Assembly: GCF_030530965.1 (NCBI RefSeq)
Contig: NZ_JAUMTY010000028.1
Location: 1-26,956, forward strand
DNA: 26,956 nucleotides
Direction: 5' to 3'
Origin: Corynebacterium sp.
Lineage (GTDB): Bacteria > Actinomycetota > Actinomycetes > Mycobacteriales > Mycobacteriaceae
Position 1 is the stretch's first letter. Each line of letters begins with the position of its first letter. Position numbers and translations under genes: made by a program. Of this stretch, positions 15,538 to 25,042 are shown in pieces. The notes below the pieces were generated by a model. It ran no database searches, was not told the DNA's origin, and saw only the letters and a program-made list of their open reading frames with translations.

Positions 15538-18500
15538 TGACCTTTGATTCGGTGCGTGCGAGTGACCCTGATAATCCGACCTCCCCGGACTGGTTCCCTC
15601 TGACCGCAGCGCAGATGGGTATTTGGAACGCGCAGTCACTGGATCCGAGTTCGCCCTATTACGTCGTGGGCGAGGTGATGGAGCTCGACCCGACGGACTC
15701 TCAGCCGGATATTTCGGTTGCCGACGTTGTTCAGGCGTTGCACCAGACGATCGCTGAGGCTGAAACGCTGCGTCTTCAGTTCCGGCAGGGCGAGGGTGCG
15801 ACGGGTGCTCATGCCGACGATTCCGCGGGGGAGGACGCTGGCGCTGTTCGTGCCGACGACTCCCCATGTCAAAGGGTTATCGACGCCGCGCCGGGAGAGT
15901 ACATCACGATCCCTGTCCACGACCTACGTGCTCACCCAGCGCCAGAGGCCGCCGCGAACGCCTATGTCGATGCCGCGAAAGCACGGTGCGCGGAGGCGTG
16001 GGCAGGTCTCGCCGATCGCCCACTCTGCCATTTCGAGGTCCTTCGTCTGGATCACCGCCGGGTGTGGATCATCCAGCTGTATCACCACCTCATTGTCGAC
16101 GGCTACGCGTCCATGATCCTGGCCCGGCGCACCGCTGCCCACTACACCGAACTCACCGGCGGTAAAATAGCACGCCCGGCGAAATTTAGCGCCCTGACCA
16201 GCGTCGTTAAGGAAGATCGCGAATACCACGAGTCGGACAACCGGGACCGCGATGCGCAGTGGTGGCAAGAGTCGCTGGCGGGGGTTGGCAGCACGCAGTG
16301 GCGGGACGAGCTCATCGGCGGGTCCGAGAGTTCCAGCCGAACAACGGTGCTTACGGTGGACGCCGAGGAACTGGACGCGTGGAAAGCGGCGTCCCAGCGC
16401 CACGGGACCACGTGGGTGGACTCGTTGTTGGCGGCATACGGCGTGTACTTGCGGCGCGTGCAGGGGGTCGAGGCCGACGAACTGGTGGTCGCGATGCCGT
16501 TCGCCGCGCGAGAAACCGCAGCTCAGCGGCGTACCCCGGCGATGATGGTCAATATGCTGCCCGTGCGGTTGCCCATCGACCTCACCGCGACGCTCCCCGA
16601 AAACGCGCACGCTGTCGAGGAAACAATGCGGACCGTGCGCGAGCACCAGCGGTTCCCGGGGTCCGAGGTGGCGACGGCGTACGGGGATTCCTCGATCCTG
16701 CGCGGGATCGGCGCCAACCTGAAGGTTTTCGACGCAGCCCTCAAGTTTGGGAAAACGCGCGGGTACCTCCGGAATGTGGCGGGTGGCCCGCCGGAAAACC
16801 TTGTGCTGGTGGCCGCGCTGGGGCGGTCTGGTGGCGTGGATTTGAGTTTTGAGACGGTCGCCGACGTTCCGCCGCAGGTTGTTCACCAGCGCTTATCCGA
16901 TATTCGTGCTGTGGTGAATGTGGGGTTGGGGTTGGATCGACGGCCGGAGTCCGAGAGTTCTCTGCCCGCTTCTTCCGATATACGTATCCGTCCTGAACGG
17001 ATCCCGGCAGCTCTTCGTGAAGAGTGGGAGGGGGAATCGTTGGCCGGTGCTTCGTCCGACGGCTCCTCCGACGATCCCTCTCGCGGTTCGTTTGAGTCAC
17101 TGGATAGTCTGATCGATCTGCTTGCGCAGCAGTGGAGTGATCGAGTTCTGCTAGCCGATGGTTCCCCGGAGTCGTCCGAAACCCCTGCCACTTCCAAGGA
17201 AACCACGTACACCGGCTCTGAACTGGTGAAACAGTGTGATCGGCTGGCGGATTCCATCGCGTCGGTCTGTCCCGCAGGTGGCGTCGTTGCCATCGATATG
17301 CCGAAGAGCGCATCCCAGGCAATTGCGGTTCTGGCTTCATTGCGCGCGCACCGCCCGTTTGTCGTCATTGACGACGACGCTCCGCAGGAACGGCGTTCGT
17401 TCATCATGAAAGATAGTGCCGCCGCGGCTGTGGTGACCGGGTTCGATGACGTTCAGTCTGTAGAGCACGGGGACGATGAGCAGTCGCCACACGAATCCGA
17501 CCAGGCAACATCTTCCGACGAGTTGGCCTACATCGTCTACACCTCCGGCACGACGGGACGGCCGAAGGGCGTCAACGTCAGCAGGCGCGCCCTGGAACAG
17601 TTGATCGCGGGCCACCGTGCGCAGCTCTTCCCAGAGACGCTGGATCATGTCGCGAATACCCAGCCTCAGGCGTCCGCCGCACTCGCCCACACGGCATCGT
17701 TCGCGTTCGACGCCGCCATCGATCAGCTGTCGTGGATCTTCGCCGGCGTGCGCGTCGTGATCTACAACCGTTCCACTGTGGCCGATGGGGAGGCTTTTCA
17801 CCGCTGCCTCCGCCGTGACGACATCACGATGATCGACGCCACCCCCTCGCTCTTCGGGGCGCTCCTCGCCTCGGGCGTTCCCCTGCTCGACGTGCAAAAG
17901 TCGCAGATCAGGGCCGTGTTGCTTGGCGGAGAACCCATGCCGCAGCAGCTGTGGGACCAGGTGGCCGCAGCGCCGCACGTCATCGGATGGAACATGTATG
18001 GCCCGTCGGAAGCAACCGTCGACGCGCTGTGCGCACGAATCGCACCCGGCGCGGTGACGGTGGGCTGGCCCGTACCAGGCATGTCAATTCGCATTTGCGA
18101 CGCGTCGGGCGAGGTCGTTCCCCCAGGTGAAGAGGGCGAATTGTGGCTGATGGGGGAGCAGATCGCGCAGGGGTACAGGAATAATCCGGACGCGACGGCC
18201 CACGCATTTTTCCGTGCCGACGTAACCGCCAGTCGTCCTCGTGCCGACGTCACAACTGACGGCTCCGACGCCGACGCGCTCGTTCCCGCGTATCGGACCG
18301 GCGACCGGGTGCGGTGGGTGCCTGGCCGTGGGGTGGCGTTTATCGGGCGCGCGGATAACCAGATTGAAGTGCGGGGGCATCGCGTAGAACTGGAGGAAAT
18401 CGACGGCGCGCTCGCTGGTCTCCCGGGCGTTCGTGCAGCTGGCACGGTCGCGGTTGCTCGTGGCACCGGCGATGCTTCTCGTTCGGAAGGGGATAACTCG

Positions 18501-21500
18501 GCGTCAACCGGGGCTGGTCACGCTCATGTGAGTGCGGCGACGGTGAATATCCGGGCAGGAGTTGTTCTCGAGGGACTTGCCGGGAACACTCCCGCGTCCA
18601 ATGACAATTCCGGTGATCCCCACCCGAACACTGATGACATCACGCAGCGACTTTCCGAGTTGCGCCAGCATCTCTCGCGGATTCTTCCGGACTATATGGT
18701 TCCGTCCACTTTTGTTGCGGTGCCTCAGATTCCGCGAACATCAACCGAAAAGATTGACCGGCGAGCACTCCGCGAACTGATCGAGCAGTCCGCTGTGTCG
18801 AATGATCGCGCTGCTGAGCACCAGGGGAGCGGGGACCACCAGGGTTCGGACGCGGAACTCCGAGCTCCCGAAACACCGCGTGAGCTTGCTGTTTCTCGAG
18901 CGATCCAGGACGTCATGGGGCAGCCCGCCGACTTTGACGTGGATTTCATCAATCAGGGTGGAGATTCCATTACCGCGCTGGTGGTGGCCGGTCGGTTGCA
19001 GCAGCAAGGTTTTGAGATCCGTCCCGCGGATATTTTGTCCGGCCGCCCCTTGGGTGAGATCGCCGCGTCCTTGCGTCGGTCGTCGTCAAGTGCGCCGAAC
19101 AGTGCAGCATCGTCGGCTACCTCCCAGACCCTCACGACCAGCACAGATGGTCGCAGTGGCCCAGAGCAACAACGGAATATTCTGACGGACTTTGGTGCGG
19201 TGGACGCCCCGTCGGGAATGGATCGGTCGGCTTTCACTGGTTCCAACCAGCCGGTTATGTCGGTCGTGATTCCGTGTGCCCCGGGCATCGACGCTGACGA
19301 ATGTCGCGCATGTGCGACGAAGCTGGCTGAGGATGTCCCGGCTCTTCGTAGCATTGCGACGTGGGACGCGGATAATCCAGGCTCTGAGCAGGTCATTATC
19401 CGACGCCACCCTGCCGAGGACGACGAGTTCCGCGCGCCCGTCGATCTTGCCGCGGGACGGCCATTCGCGCTTGAACCTGTCGACGGTGGTGTGCGGCTGA
19501 GCGTTCATAGTGCGGTTGTTGATGCCGATGGGTTCGCGCAGCTCATCGGCATTGTCGAGGCGCTCGTGCAGCGGGCGGGTCACGGTGACGGACATAGTGA
19601 CGGTCGCCAGCATCGCTATGCCTCGTGGCGTGGGCACTCCGCCCCGGCTCTCCCGTGGGCGCACAGCCGTGATCGGGCCACCGCGACGATCGAGTCGTCA
19701 GTCGCGAAGACGCTACTCAGAAACCTTGGAACGAAATTTGGCCTGTCTGAACAGGACATTCTCACCGCAGCTGCTCTGATAGCGTCGGCGAGTGATCCCG
19801 ACGAAACCCTCACCGCGATGGTGTTGAGCCGCGCGTTACGTCAACCTTCCGTTCCCGCCTCGGGTCAGGCCATGACTTCCGGGAATGCAGTCGCGTGTGA
19901 TGTTGTTGGCCGGTTCGCCGCGCCGGGCTATGTCACTGTTTCGCCGTCGGATTCGCGGGCCGAGACGGAGGCACTCCTGCTCAGCGTGAAAGAACAACGC
20001 GCCAACTTCCGGGCCGCTGATCTCACCGATACATCAGCGCGTACTCCAGCAATCACACTCGAACTAGGCCACATACCTAGCCCCGTCGTTGCGGATTCCG
20101 CCACCTCAGGCCGGCCATCACAGCACCCGACACTCATTCCAACCCACCACACCCTCCGCCCCGGCTTCCCCGAGGTCCCGCACATCACGGCGTGGATCAC
20201 GGGCGCGGACATAAACGAGAACACAAACAAACCCGACCACCACACAGCGCTCGTCGGCAATGAACCCGATAAACCGTCGCTCAGCATTAGCGTCGATGCA
20301 GAGACGGAGGACCAGGCGGAACAGCTCGCGGATAGCGTCGTCAAGGCTCTGACAGATCTCGCCGTTGTCGGATTGAGCGCGGAGGGCAGCGCGTCGCCGT
20401 CGGATTGTTTAGCGCCTGTGAACAGCGCGGATATCGAGCATTGGCAGCGCCGGTTCGGCCCGCTGCAGAACGTGTACGGGCTCTCGCCGCTGCAAGAGGG
20501 TCTGCTGTACCAGGCGCTCGATTCCCGCGAGCGCGACCATTATGTGATCGCCGCGTCCATGGCCGTCGAAGGCCCGGCGGACCCGGAGCTCCTGCGCGCC
20601 AGCTTCGAGGCCGTGATGAACCGCCAGGATGTGCTCAAGGCGGCGTTCGATTACGAAACACTCGACCGCCCGGTACACGTCATTCCACGCACCCCGCGGT
20701 GGCAGTGGTCGGTGATCGATGCTCGCGGGCTTCCGTCGCGCGTGCAATCGTCGCTTATCGACGACGTTCTGGACCGGATGGCTTCCCGTCAGCTCGATGT
20801 GACGCGCGGGAAGATGGTCGCGGCGACCCTGGTGAGGTTGGGCGATCGGCGTAGCCGGCTGGTGTTGGGGAATCATCACATTCTTACCGACGGGTGGTCC
20901 ACGACGATCCTCCTGCGTGAGTTGATGCATGTGTACAACCGCGCTGCCGAGCTTCTGGCCAGCGGAAATGATGGTGATGCGGAGGATACGTTCGCGCGCT
21001 CGGAGGATACGCTTTCACGCGCTATCGCATCTGCCATCGCCGAGTTGCCGCCGCGATACTCGTACGGTCAATTCGTTGAGGACATGCAGCCCCGAGTGAA
21101 GGCTGACACCGAACTGTGGGTTGACCATGTCTCAGGCCTTGACCATGCAAGCCGAGTCATGGATGCACTCACGCCCACCGCCGAACCAGGCCCGCCTGAC
21201 TCCGCGACCATCGACGAGGCTTCCGGCGAGGAGCATTGCGTCGTGCAGCTCTCTGACCAGCAGAAAGCTGATCTCTCCCGCTGTGCCCGCACTGTCGGAG
21301 TCACCCCCAACACGCTCATTCAGACCGCGTGGGCGTGTGTCGTTGCGGCCCTGACCGGCCATGACGATGCCGTCTTCGGCGTGGTCACCTCGGGCCGGCC
21401 CAGCGAGCTCGACGGTATCGACAACACGATCGGCCTCTTCATCAACACGCTTCCCGTGCGCGTGGAGCTGCGCGGCGACTCGCTGGCCTCGATCCTGCGT

Positions 21501-23150
21501 ACCCACGCGCGCGCCCAGGCCGAGTTGGCAGACCACACCTCTGCCTCCCTGGCCGACATCGAGCGCCGGGTGGGCGAGTCTCGCGGTGAGGCTCCGCAGT
21601 CGGGCCCGCTCTTCGACTCCTTGGTGGTGTACGACAACTTTCCCGATGAGTTCTCGGAGACAGACACGCAGCCCGGCCCTCTGCCTGATTCCGACGCCCC
21701 CGCTCCCGCGTCTCGCGGTATCCGCATCACGGGCCTGACCACTCGCGGCGAAACCCAGTACCCGTTGACGGTCATCCACCCGCCGGGAGGCCCCTTCGAT
21801 CTGGCGCTGGCCTACCAGCCTGGAGTGGTTCCGCAGCAGGTGGCGAATACTCTTGCCGACGCTCTCCGCGCCACCTTGTCACGGTGTGCCTCTATTGCCG
21901 ACGTTGACTCTCCCGAGTCGTTGCGTGCGATCCGCGACGAGATCGCCCCGATGCTTGACAACATCCGACGCCGACCAGGGCAGAACGCGGACGACCACTC
22001 CGCGCAAGACCGTGAGGACGAGCCGACGTCGGACCTTCCAACGTCGGAAACCACCACGTCGAATCAGCCCAACGCGGAAACTGACCGTCCCGACCAGGAC
22101 AGCCAGCTGCTGCGCGATATTTGCGAAGACATTGCTGGTTTGCTCAACCGCCCGGAGGTGGACCCCGATGTTGCCTTTGAGGATCTGGGAGTTCACTCGC
22201 TCATGGCTGTTCGACTCATGGGCAAGCTCCGGAAACGTGGCCACAAGCTGGACATTCAGACGATTGTGGAGGCCGGTTCTCCTCGGGGCATTGTCCGCGC
22301 GATCGAGGGCGATTCATCCCAGCCCCCGGCACCCCAGCCCCAGAAAAATTCCCCCACCGACACGCGCGATCACGATTCCCTCCCTCCGTGGATGGTCACT
22401 CTGAGGGAAGGAAAAGGCCGCCCTCTCTTCTGCTTCCACGCGATTGACGGTTCGGTGTTCTCCTACCAGGGGCTCGGCGAGTACCTCACGACTGACCGCC
22501 CCATCATCGGCATTCAATTCCCGACGAACACATCTGGTCCGCTCAGCTGGGACAAGGCAGTCGATCTCTACGCGTCCGCTATCCGCGACTACCAGCCCGA
22601 AGGGCCGTACACCTTCGTCGGATTTTCCTTCGGTGCGACGATCGCCCACGCCGTCAGCGCCCGCTTAAGCCAGCAACGCGACACCGCCACCGGCCCCGTC
22701 GTCGATCTCCTCGTCGTCTTGGATGCCTATCCAGCTCGCGCCGGGTTGACTCCGCCTCCGATTCCGGACGATCTCAGCGTGGATCTTCTTTCCGATATCA
22801 CCGGTTTCAGTGCTCACGACCTGCGTGCCGACGACACCCTCCGCGACCGGTCGGAACGCTCCGTTCGGGCGTGCGCTCGATGGATGGGGGAGGTCAGCGA
22901 CACCCCGGTGCGTGGCGTCGTAAAGAAAATTGTCCTTATTACCGCGGAGAAAGCGCCGATTGTGCGCAACACGTCGGGAGTAGTTGAGAGTCCGAAGCCT
23001 GACCAGCAAGCCAAGTGGAACCCGGCAGAGGCTTGGGAAGACACCGGCGTTGAGTTACGTACGTACTCGTTGCCCCTCGATCACGGCGGCTTGGCTTCAT
23101 TGGCGGGGTGGAGGCAGAGTGCTCCCACCATCGGGGAGGAACTGGAGTAA
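15537..23150 (+). CDS. Siderophore NRPS: C-A-PCP-E(degenerate)-C-PCP-TE
   Basis: A 2537-residue assembly line for a DHB-primed siderophore. Domains: starter-type C (about 20-460, HHLIVDG at 183-189); A (about 480-1080, TSGTTGRPKG 669-678, A10 lysine K1072); PCP with S1144 in INQGGDSIT; an epimerisation-like domain (about 1230-1620) whose HHxxxD motif reads HSAVVDA (1324-1330), lacking the second His; a second C (about 1640-2080, intact HHILTDG 1780-1786); a second PCP with S2221 in DLGVHSLMAV; and a thioesterase with S2364 (GFSFG), D2396 and H2516. The second module has no A domain. The pocket of the A domain, D725 A726 D729 D767 L795 G797 M820 V828 D829 K1072, is rich in acid and suggests a basic amino acid. 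No ribosome binding site precedes the ATG, so translation may be leaderless. Linkers are Ser/Asp-rich. Confidence 0.92.
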   Translation: MTFDSVRASDPDNPTSPDWFPLTAAQMGIWNAQSLDPSSPYYVVGEVMELDPTDSQPDISVADVVQALHQTIAEAETLRLQFRQGEGATGAHADDSAGEDAGAVRADDSPCQRVIDAAPGEYITIPVHDLRAHPAPEAAANAYVDAAKARCAEAWAGLADRPLCHFEVLRLDHRRVWIIQLYHHLIVDGYASMILARRTAAHYTELTGGKIARPAKFSALTSVVKEDREYHESDNRDRDAQWWQESLAGVGSTQWRDELIGGSESSSRTTVLTVDAEELDAWKAASQRHGTTWVDSLLAAYGVYLRRVQGVEADELVVAMPFAARETAAQRRTPAMMVNMLPVRLPIDLTATLPENAHAVEETMRTVREHQRFPGSEVATAYGDSSILRGIGANLKVFDAALKFGKTRGYLRNVAGGPPENLVLVAALGRSGGVDLSFETVADVPPQVVHQRLSDIRAVVNVGLGLDRRPESESSLPASSDIRIRPERIPAALREEWEGESLAGASSDGSSDDPSRGSFESLDSLIDLLAQQWSDRVLLADGSPESSETPATSKETTYTGSELVKQCDRLADSIASVCPAGGVVAIDMPKSASQAIAVLASLRAHRPFVVIDDDAPQERRSFIMKDSAAAAVVTGFDDVQSVEHGDDEQSPHESDQATSSDELAYIVYTSGTTGRPKGVNVSRRALEQLIAGHRAQLFPETLDHVANTQPQASAALAHTASFAFDAAIDQLSWIFAGVRVVIYNRSTVADGEAFHRCLRRDDITMIDATPSLFGALLASGVPLLDVQKSQIRAVLLGGEPMPQQLWDQVAAAPHVIGWNMYGPSEATVDALCARIAPGAVTVGWPVPGMSIRICDASGEVVPPGEEGELWLMGEQIAQGYRNNPDATAHAFFRADVTASRPRADVTTDGSDADALVPAYRTGDRVRWVPGRGVAFIGRADNQIEVRGHRVELEEIDGALAGLPGVRAAGTVAVARGTGDASRSEGDNSASTGAGHAHVSAATVNIRAGVVLEGLAGNTPASNDNSGDPHPNTDDITQRLSELRQHLSRILPDYMVPSTFVAVPQIPRTSTEKIDRRALRELIEQSAVSNDRAAEHQGSGDHQGSDAELRAPETPRELAVSRAIQDVMGQPADFDVDFINQGGDSITALVVAGRLQQQGFEIRPADILSGRPLGEIAASLRRSSSSAPNSAASSATSQTLTTSTDGRSGPEQQRNILTDFGAVDAPSGMDRSAFTGSNQPVMSVVIPCAPGIDADECRACATKLAEDVPALRSIATWDADNPGSEQVIIRRHPAEDDEFRAPVDLAAGRPFALEPVDGGVRLSVHSAVVDADGFAQLIGIVEALVQRAGHGDGHSDGRQHRYASWRGHSAPALPWAHSRDRATATIESSVAKTLLRNLGTKFGLSEQDILTAAALIASASDPDETLTAMVLSRALRQPSVPASGQAMTSGNAVACDVVGRFAAPGYVTVSPSDSRAETEALLLSVKEQRANFRAADLTDTSARTPAITLELGHIPSPVVADSATSGRPSQHPTLIPTHHTLRPGFPEVPHITAWITGADINENTNKPDHHTALVGNEPDKPSLSISVDAETEDQAEQLADSVVKALTDLAVVGLSAEGSASPSDCLAPVNSADIEHWQRRFGPLQNVYGLSPLQEGLLYQALDSRERDHYVIAASMAVEGPADPELLRASFEAVMNRQDVLKAAFDYETLDRPVHVIPRTPRWQWSVIDARGLPSRVQSSLIDDVLDRMASRQLDVTRGKMVAATLVRLGDRRSRLVLGNHHILTDGWSTTILLRELMHVYNRAAELLASGNDGDAEDTFARSEDTLSRAIASAIAELPPRYSYGQFVEDMQPRVKADTELWVDHVSGLDHASRVMDALTPTAEPGPPDSATIDEASGEEHCVVQLSDQQKADLSRCARTVGVTPNTLIQTAWACVVAALTGHDDAVFGVVTSGRPSELDGIDNTIGLFINTLPVRVELRGDSLASILRTHARAQAELADHTSASLADIERRVGESRGEAPQSGPLFDSLVVYDNFPDEFSETDTQPGPLPDSDAPAPASRGIRITGLTTRGETQYPLTVIHPPGGPFDLALAYQPGVVPQQVANTLADALRATLSRCASIADVDSPESLRAIRDEIAPMLDNIRRRPGQNADDHSAQDREDEPTSDLPTSETTTSNQPNAETDRPDQDSQLLRDICEDIAGLLNRPEVDPDVAFEDLGVHSLMAVRLMGKLRKRGHKLDIQTIVEAGSPRGIVRAIEGDSSQPPAPQPQKNSPTDTRDHDSLPPWMVTLREGKGRPLFCFHAIDGSVFSYQGLGEYLTTDRPIIGIQFPTNTSGPLSWDKAVDLYASAIRDYQPEGPYTFVGFSFGATIAHAVSARLSQQRDTATGPVVDLLVVLDAYPARAGLTPPPIPDDLSVDLLSDITGFSAHDLRADDTLRDRSERSVRACARWMGEVSDTPVRGVVKKIVLITAEKAPIVRNTSGVVESPKPDQQAKWNPAEAWEDTGVELRTYSLPLDHGGLASLAGWRQSAPTIGEELE
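18213..18249 (+). repeat. Short duplication in the NRPS A domain
   Basis: CGTGCCGACGT followed by AAC or CAC occurs at 18213 and again 27 bases later at 18240, encoding two R-A-D-V-T segments in a loop before the A7 motif. The 10-base core CGTGCCGACG recurs elsewhere in the siderophore locus. Confidence 0.5.
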
Positions 23151-23238
23151 ACGCCGCCGGATAATGCACACCACCGCAACACCATCACACAGCACGAACA
23201 CCACACCACACACCAACGCAGCACGAAGGATGAGGGTT

Positions 23239-24996
23239 ATGACACAAGCAACAATTCCGTCGCCGAACGCGAAGGAATACGCCCAGCGTGAAGGGGGTGC
23301 GGCCAACGGTTGCCCGTGGGAGGACGTGCAGCGGTACCGGGAGCTGGGGATCTACACGGGCGACACGCACTGGGCGCTATTCGAGCGCGCCCGGGACCTC
23401 TACGGCGATGCACCCGTCGCGGTGGACCGCTACCGCTCGCTGACCTGGAGCGATGTCCGCCACGCGGCCCATAAAGTCGGCAACCTGTTGCGCGGCCTCG
23501 GCATCGCGGAAGGGGACGCCGTCATCGTCCAACTGCCCAATGCCGCGGTCCACATGGAAGCGATTTTTGGCATCTGGAGCATCGGCGCCGTTCCCGTCTT
23601 CGCCCTCCCCGCCCACGGTGCCGACGACGTCGCTCACTTCGCTCGGACCGCACCCGCCGGAGTTCGGATCGCCGCAGTTCCGCGCGATAAGCACGCCAAG
23701 CGGGTTGAAAAAGGCCTGCACGAAGAGATTCCAGAGCTCACCACCATCCACATCAACCCTCGTGCCGACGATCCCTGGGGCACCCCCGCCATCAATGGCA
23801 CCGAAGTCAGCAGCACCGAAATCAATGCCAACTCAGACACCGACGCAGACTCCACCCCCTGGCCTTCACCTGAAACTGACCCGCAAGCTCTTGCCTTTCT
23901 CCAGCTTTCCGGTGGAACGACGGGCACGCCGAAGCTGATCCCTCGCAGCCACGATGACTACCTGTATTCCGTGCGCCGCTCCGACGACGTATGCGATATG
24001 CAGCGTGGCGACGTGTTTCTCGTGGTCATGCCGGCGTCGCACAACTTCACGATGAGCTCGCCCGGCATCTTGGGCGCGCTTCATATCGGCGCCACAGTGG
24101 TGTACGTTCCCGATCCTTCGCCCACGACCATCCGCCGCTACATTCACGCGCACCGCGGCACGCACATGGCGCTGGTCCCGCCGCTGCTCATTAGCCTGCT
24201 CAACAGCCGCGATGAAGCCCAAACCCCGGACCCCACGATGGAAACCATGAAAACGGTCTGGGTCGGTGGCGCGAAGCTCAGTGCCTCCGCCGCGGAACGC
24301 GTCGCCCCGGAGCTGGGGATTAACCTCCAGCAGGTCTTCGGCATGGCCGAGGGCCTCGTGAATTACACCAAACTGGGCGGCAACATCGATGAGATCGTGA
24401 ACACCCAGGGCATACCCATGAGCCCGGCCGACGAGGTTCGCGTTGTCGACGACGAAGGCGCTCCGGTTGATCCCGGCACGCCAGGCCACCTGCACACCCG
24501 CGGGCCGTACACTATCCGTCGCTATCACCGGAACCCGACGGCAAACGCCTCGTCATTTACGGACGACGGGTTCTACATCACGGGCGATATCGTCACGGTC
24601 TCTGCCGACGGTGCGATCACTGTGACCGGCCGTGCCAAGGATCAGATCAACCGCGGTGGCGAGAAGATCGCGCCGGAGTCGGTGGAGAATTGCTTACTGA
24701 AGCACCCCGCTATTCACGATGTGTCGGTCGTGGGCATTCCCGACGATGTAATGGGCGAGAAGATCCGTGCGCTCATTATTCTTCGAGACGACTTTAAGCT
24801 GGCAGGTACGGATGCACCGGAAGACGCGGATGCGCCGAAAGATCAGCCCGAGAACCACCAGCCACCGACAGCTACACAGATCAAGAAGTTTGTCCGCGAA
24901 TCAGGATTATCACGCTTCGCCGTGCCTGATGTTGTGGAATTCGTTGATGAATTTCCATTAACCGGCGTCGGCAAGGTGAGCAAGAAGGATCAGTGA
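23239..24996 (+). CDS. dhbE: 2,3-Dihydroxybenzoate-AMP ligase
   Basis: Activates DHB as its adenylate and transfers it to the aryl carrier protein. The 585-residue product follows DhbE/EntE: SGGTTGTPK (224-232), ASHNFTMSSPG with the aryl-acid-selecting N269, QQVFGMAEGLVNYT, GRAKDQINRGGEKIAPESVE and the catalytic A10 lysine K579 in GVGKVSKK. It ends six residues after that lysine, whereas DhbE continues about 15 more. At the pocket position just before VGGAK a Trp (W341) stands where DhbE has Gln. Acidic inserts sit near residues 190-210 and 517-540. The ATG at 23239 follows AAGGA (23226-23230); in-frame ATGs at 23230 and 23164 would add 3 or 25 residues. It is 88 bases after the NRPS stop and probably co-transcribed. 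Confidence 0.9.
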   Translation: MTQATIPSPNAKEYAQREGGAANGCPWEDVQRYRELGIYTGDTHWALFERARDLYGDAPVAVDRYRSLTWSDVRHAAHKVGNLLRGLGIAEGDAVIVQLPNAAVHMEAIFGIWSIGAVPVFALPAHGADDVAHFARTAPAGVRIAAVPRDKHAKRVEKGLHEEIPELTTIHINPRADDPWGTPAINGTEVSSTEINANSDTDADSTPWPSPETDPQALAFLQLSGGTTGTPKLIPRSHDDYLYSVRRSDDVCDMQRGDVFLVVMPASHNFTMSSPGILGALHIGATVVYVPDPSPTTIRRYIHAHRGTHMALVPPLLISLLNSRDEAQTPDPTMETMKTVWVGGAKLSASAAERVAPELGINLQQVFGMAEGLVNYTKLGGNIDEIVNTQGIPMSPADEVRVVDDEGAPVDPGTPGHLHTRGPYTIRRYHRNPTANASSFTDDGFYITGDIVTVSADGAITVTGRAKDQINRGGEKIAPESVENCLLKHPAIHDVSVVGIPDDVMGEKIRALIILRDDFKLAGTDAPEDADAPKDQPENHQPPTATQIKKFVRESGLSRFAVPDVVEFVDEFPLTGVGKVSKKDQ

Positions 24997-25042
24997 CACT
25001 ACCGTGGTGTGACCCGAACTGCTGGGGGATATGGCACCTGCT

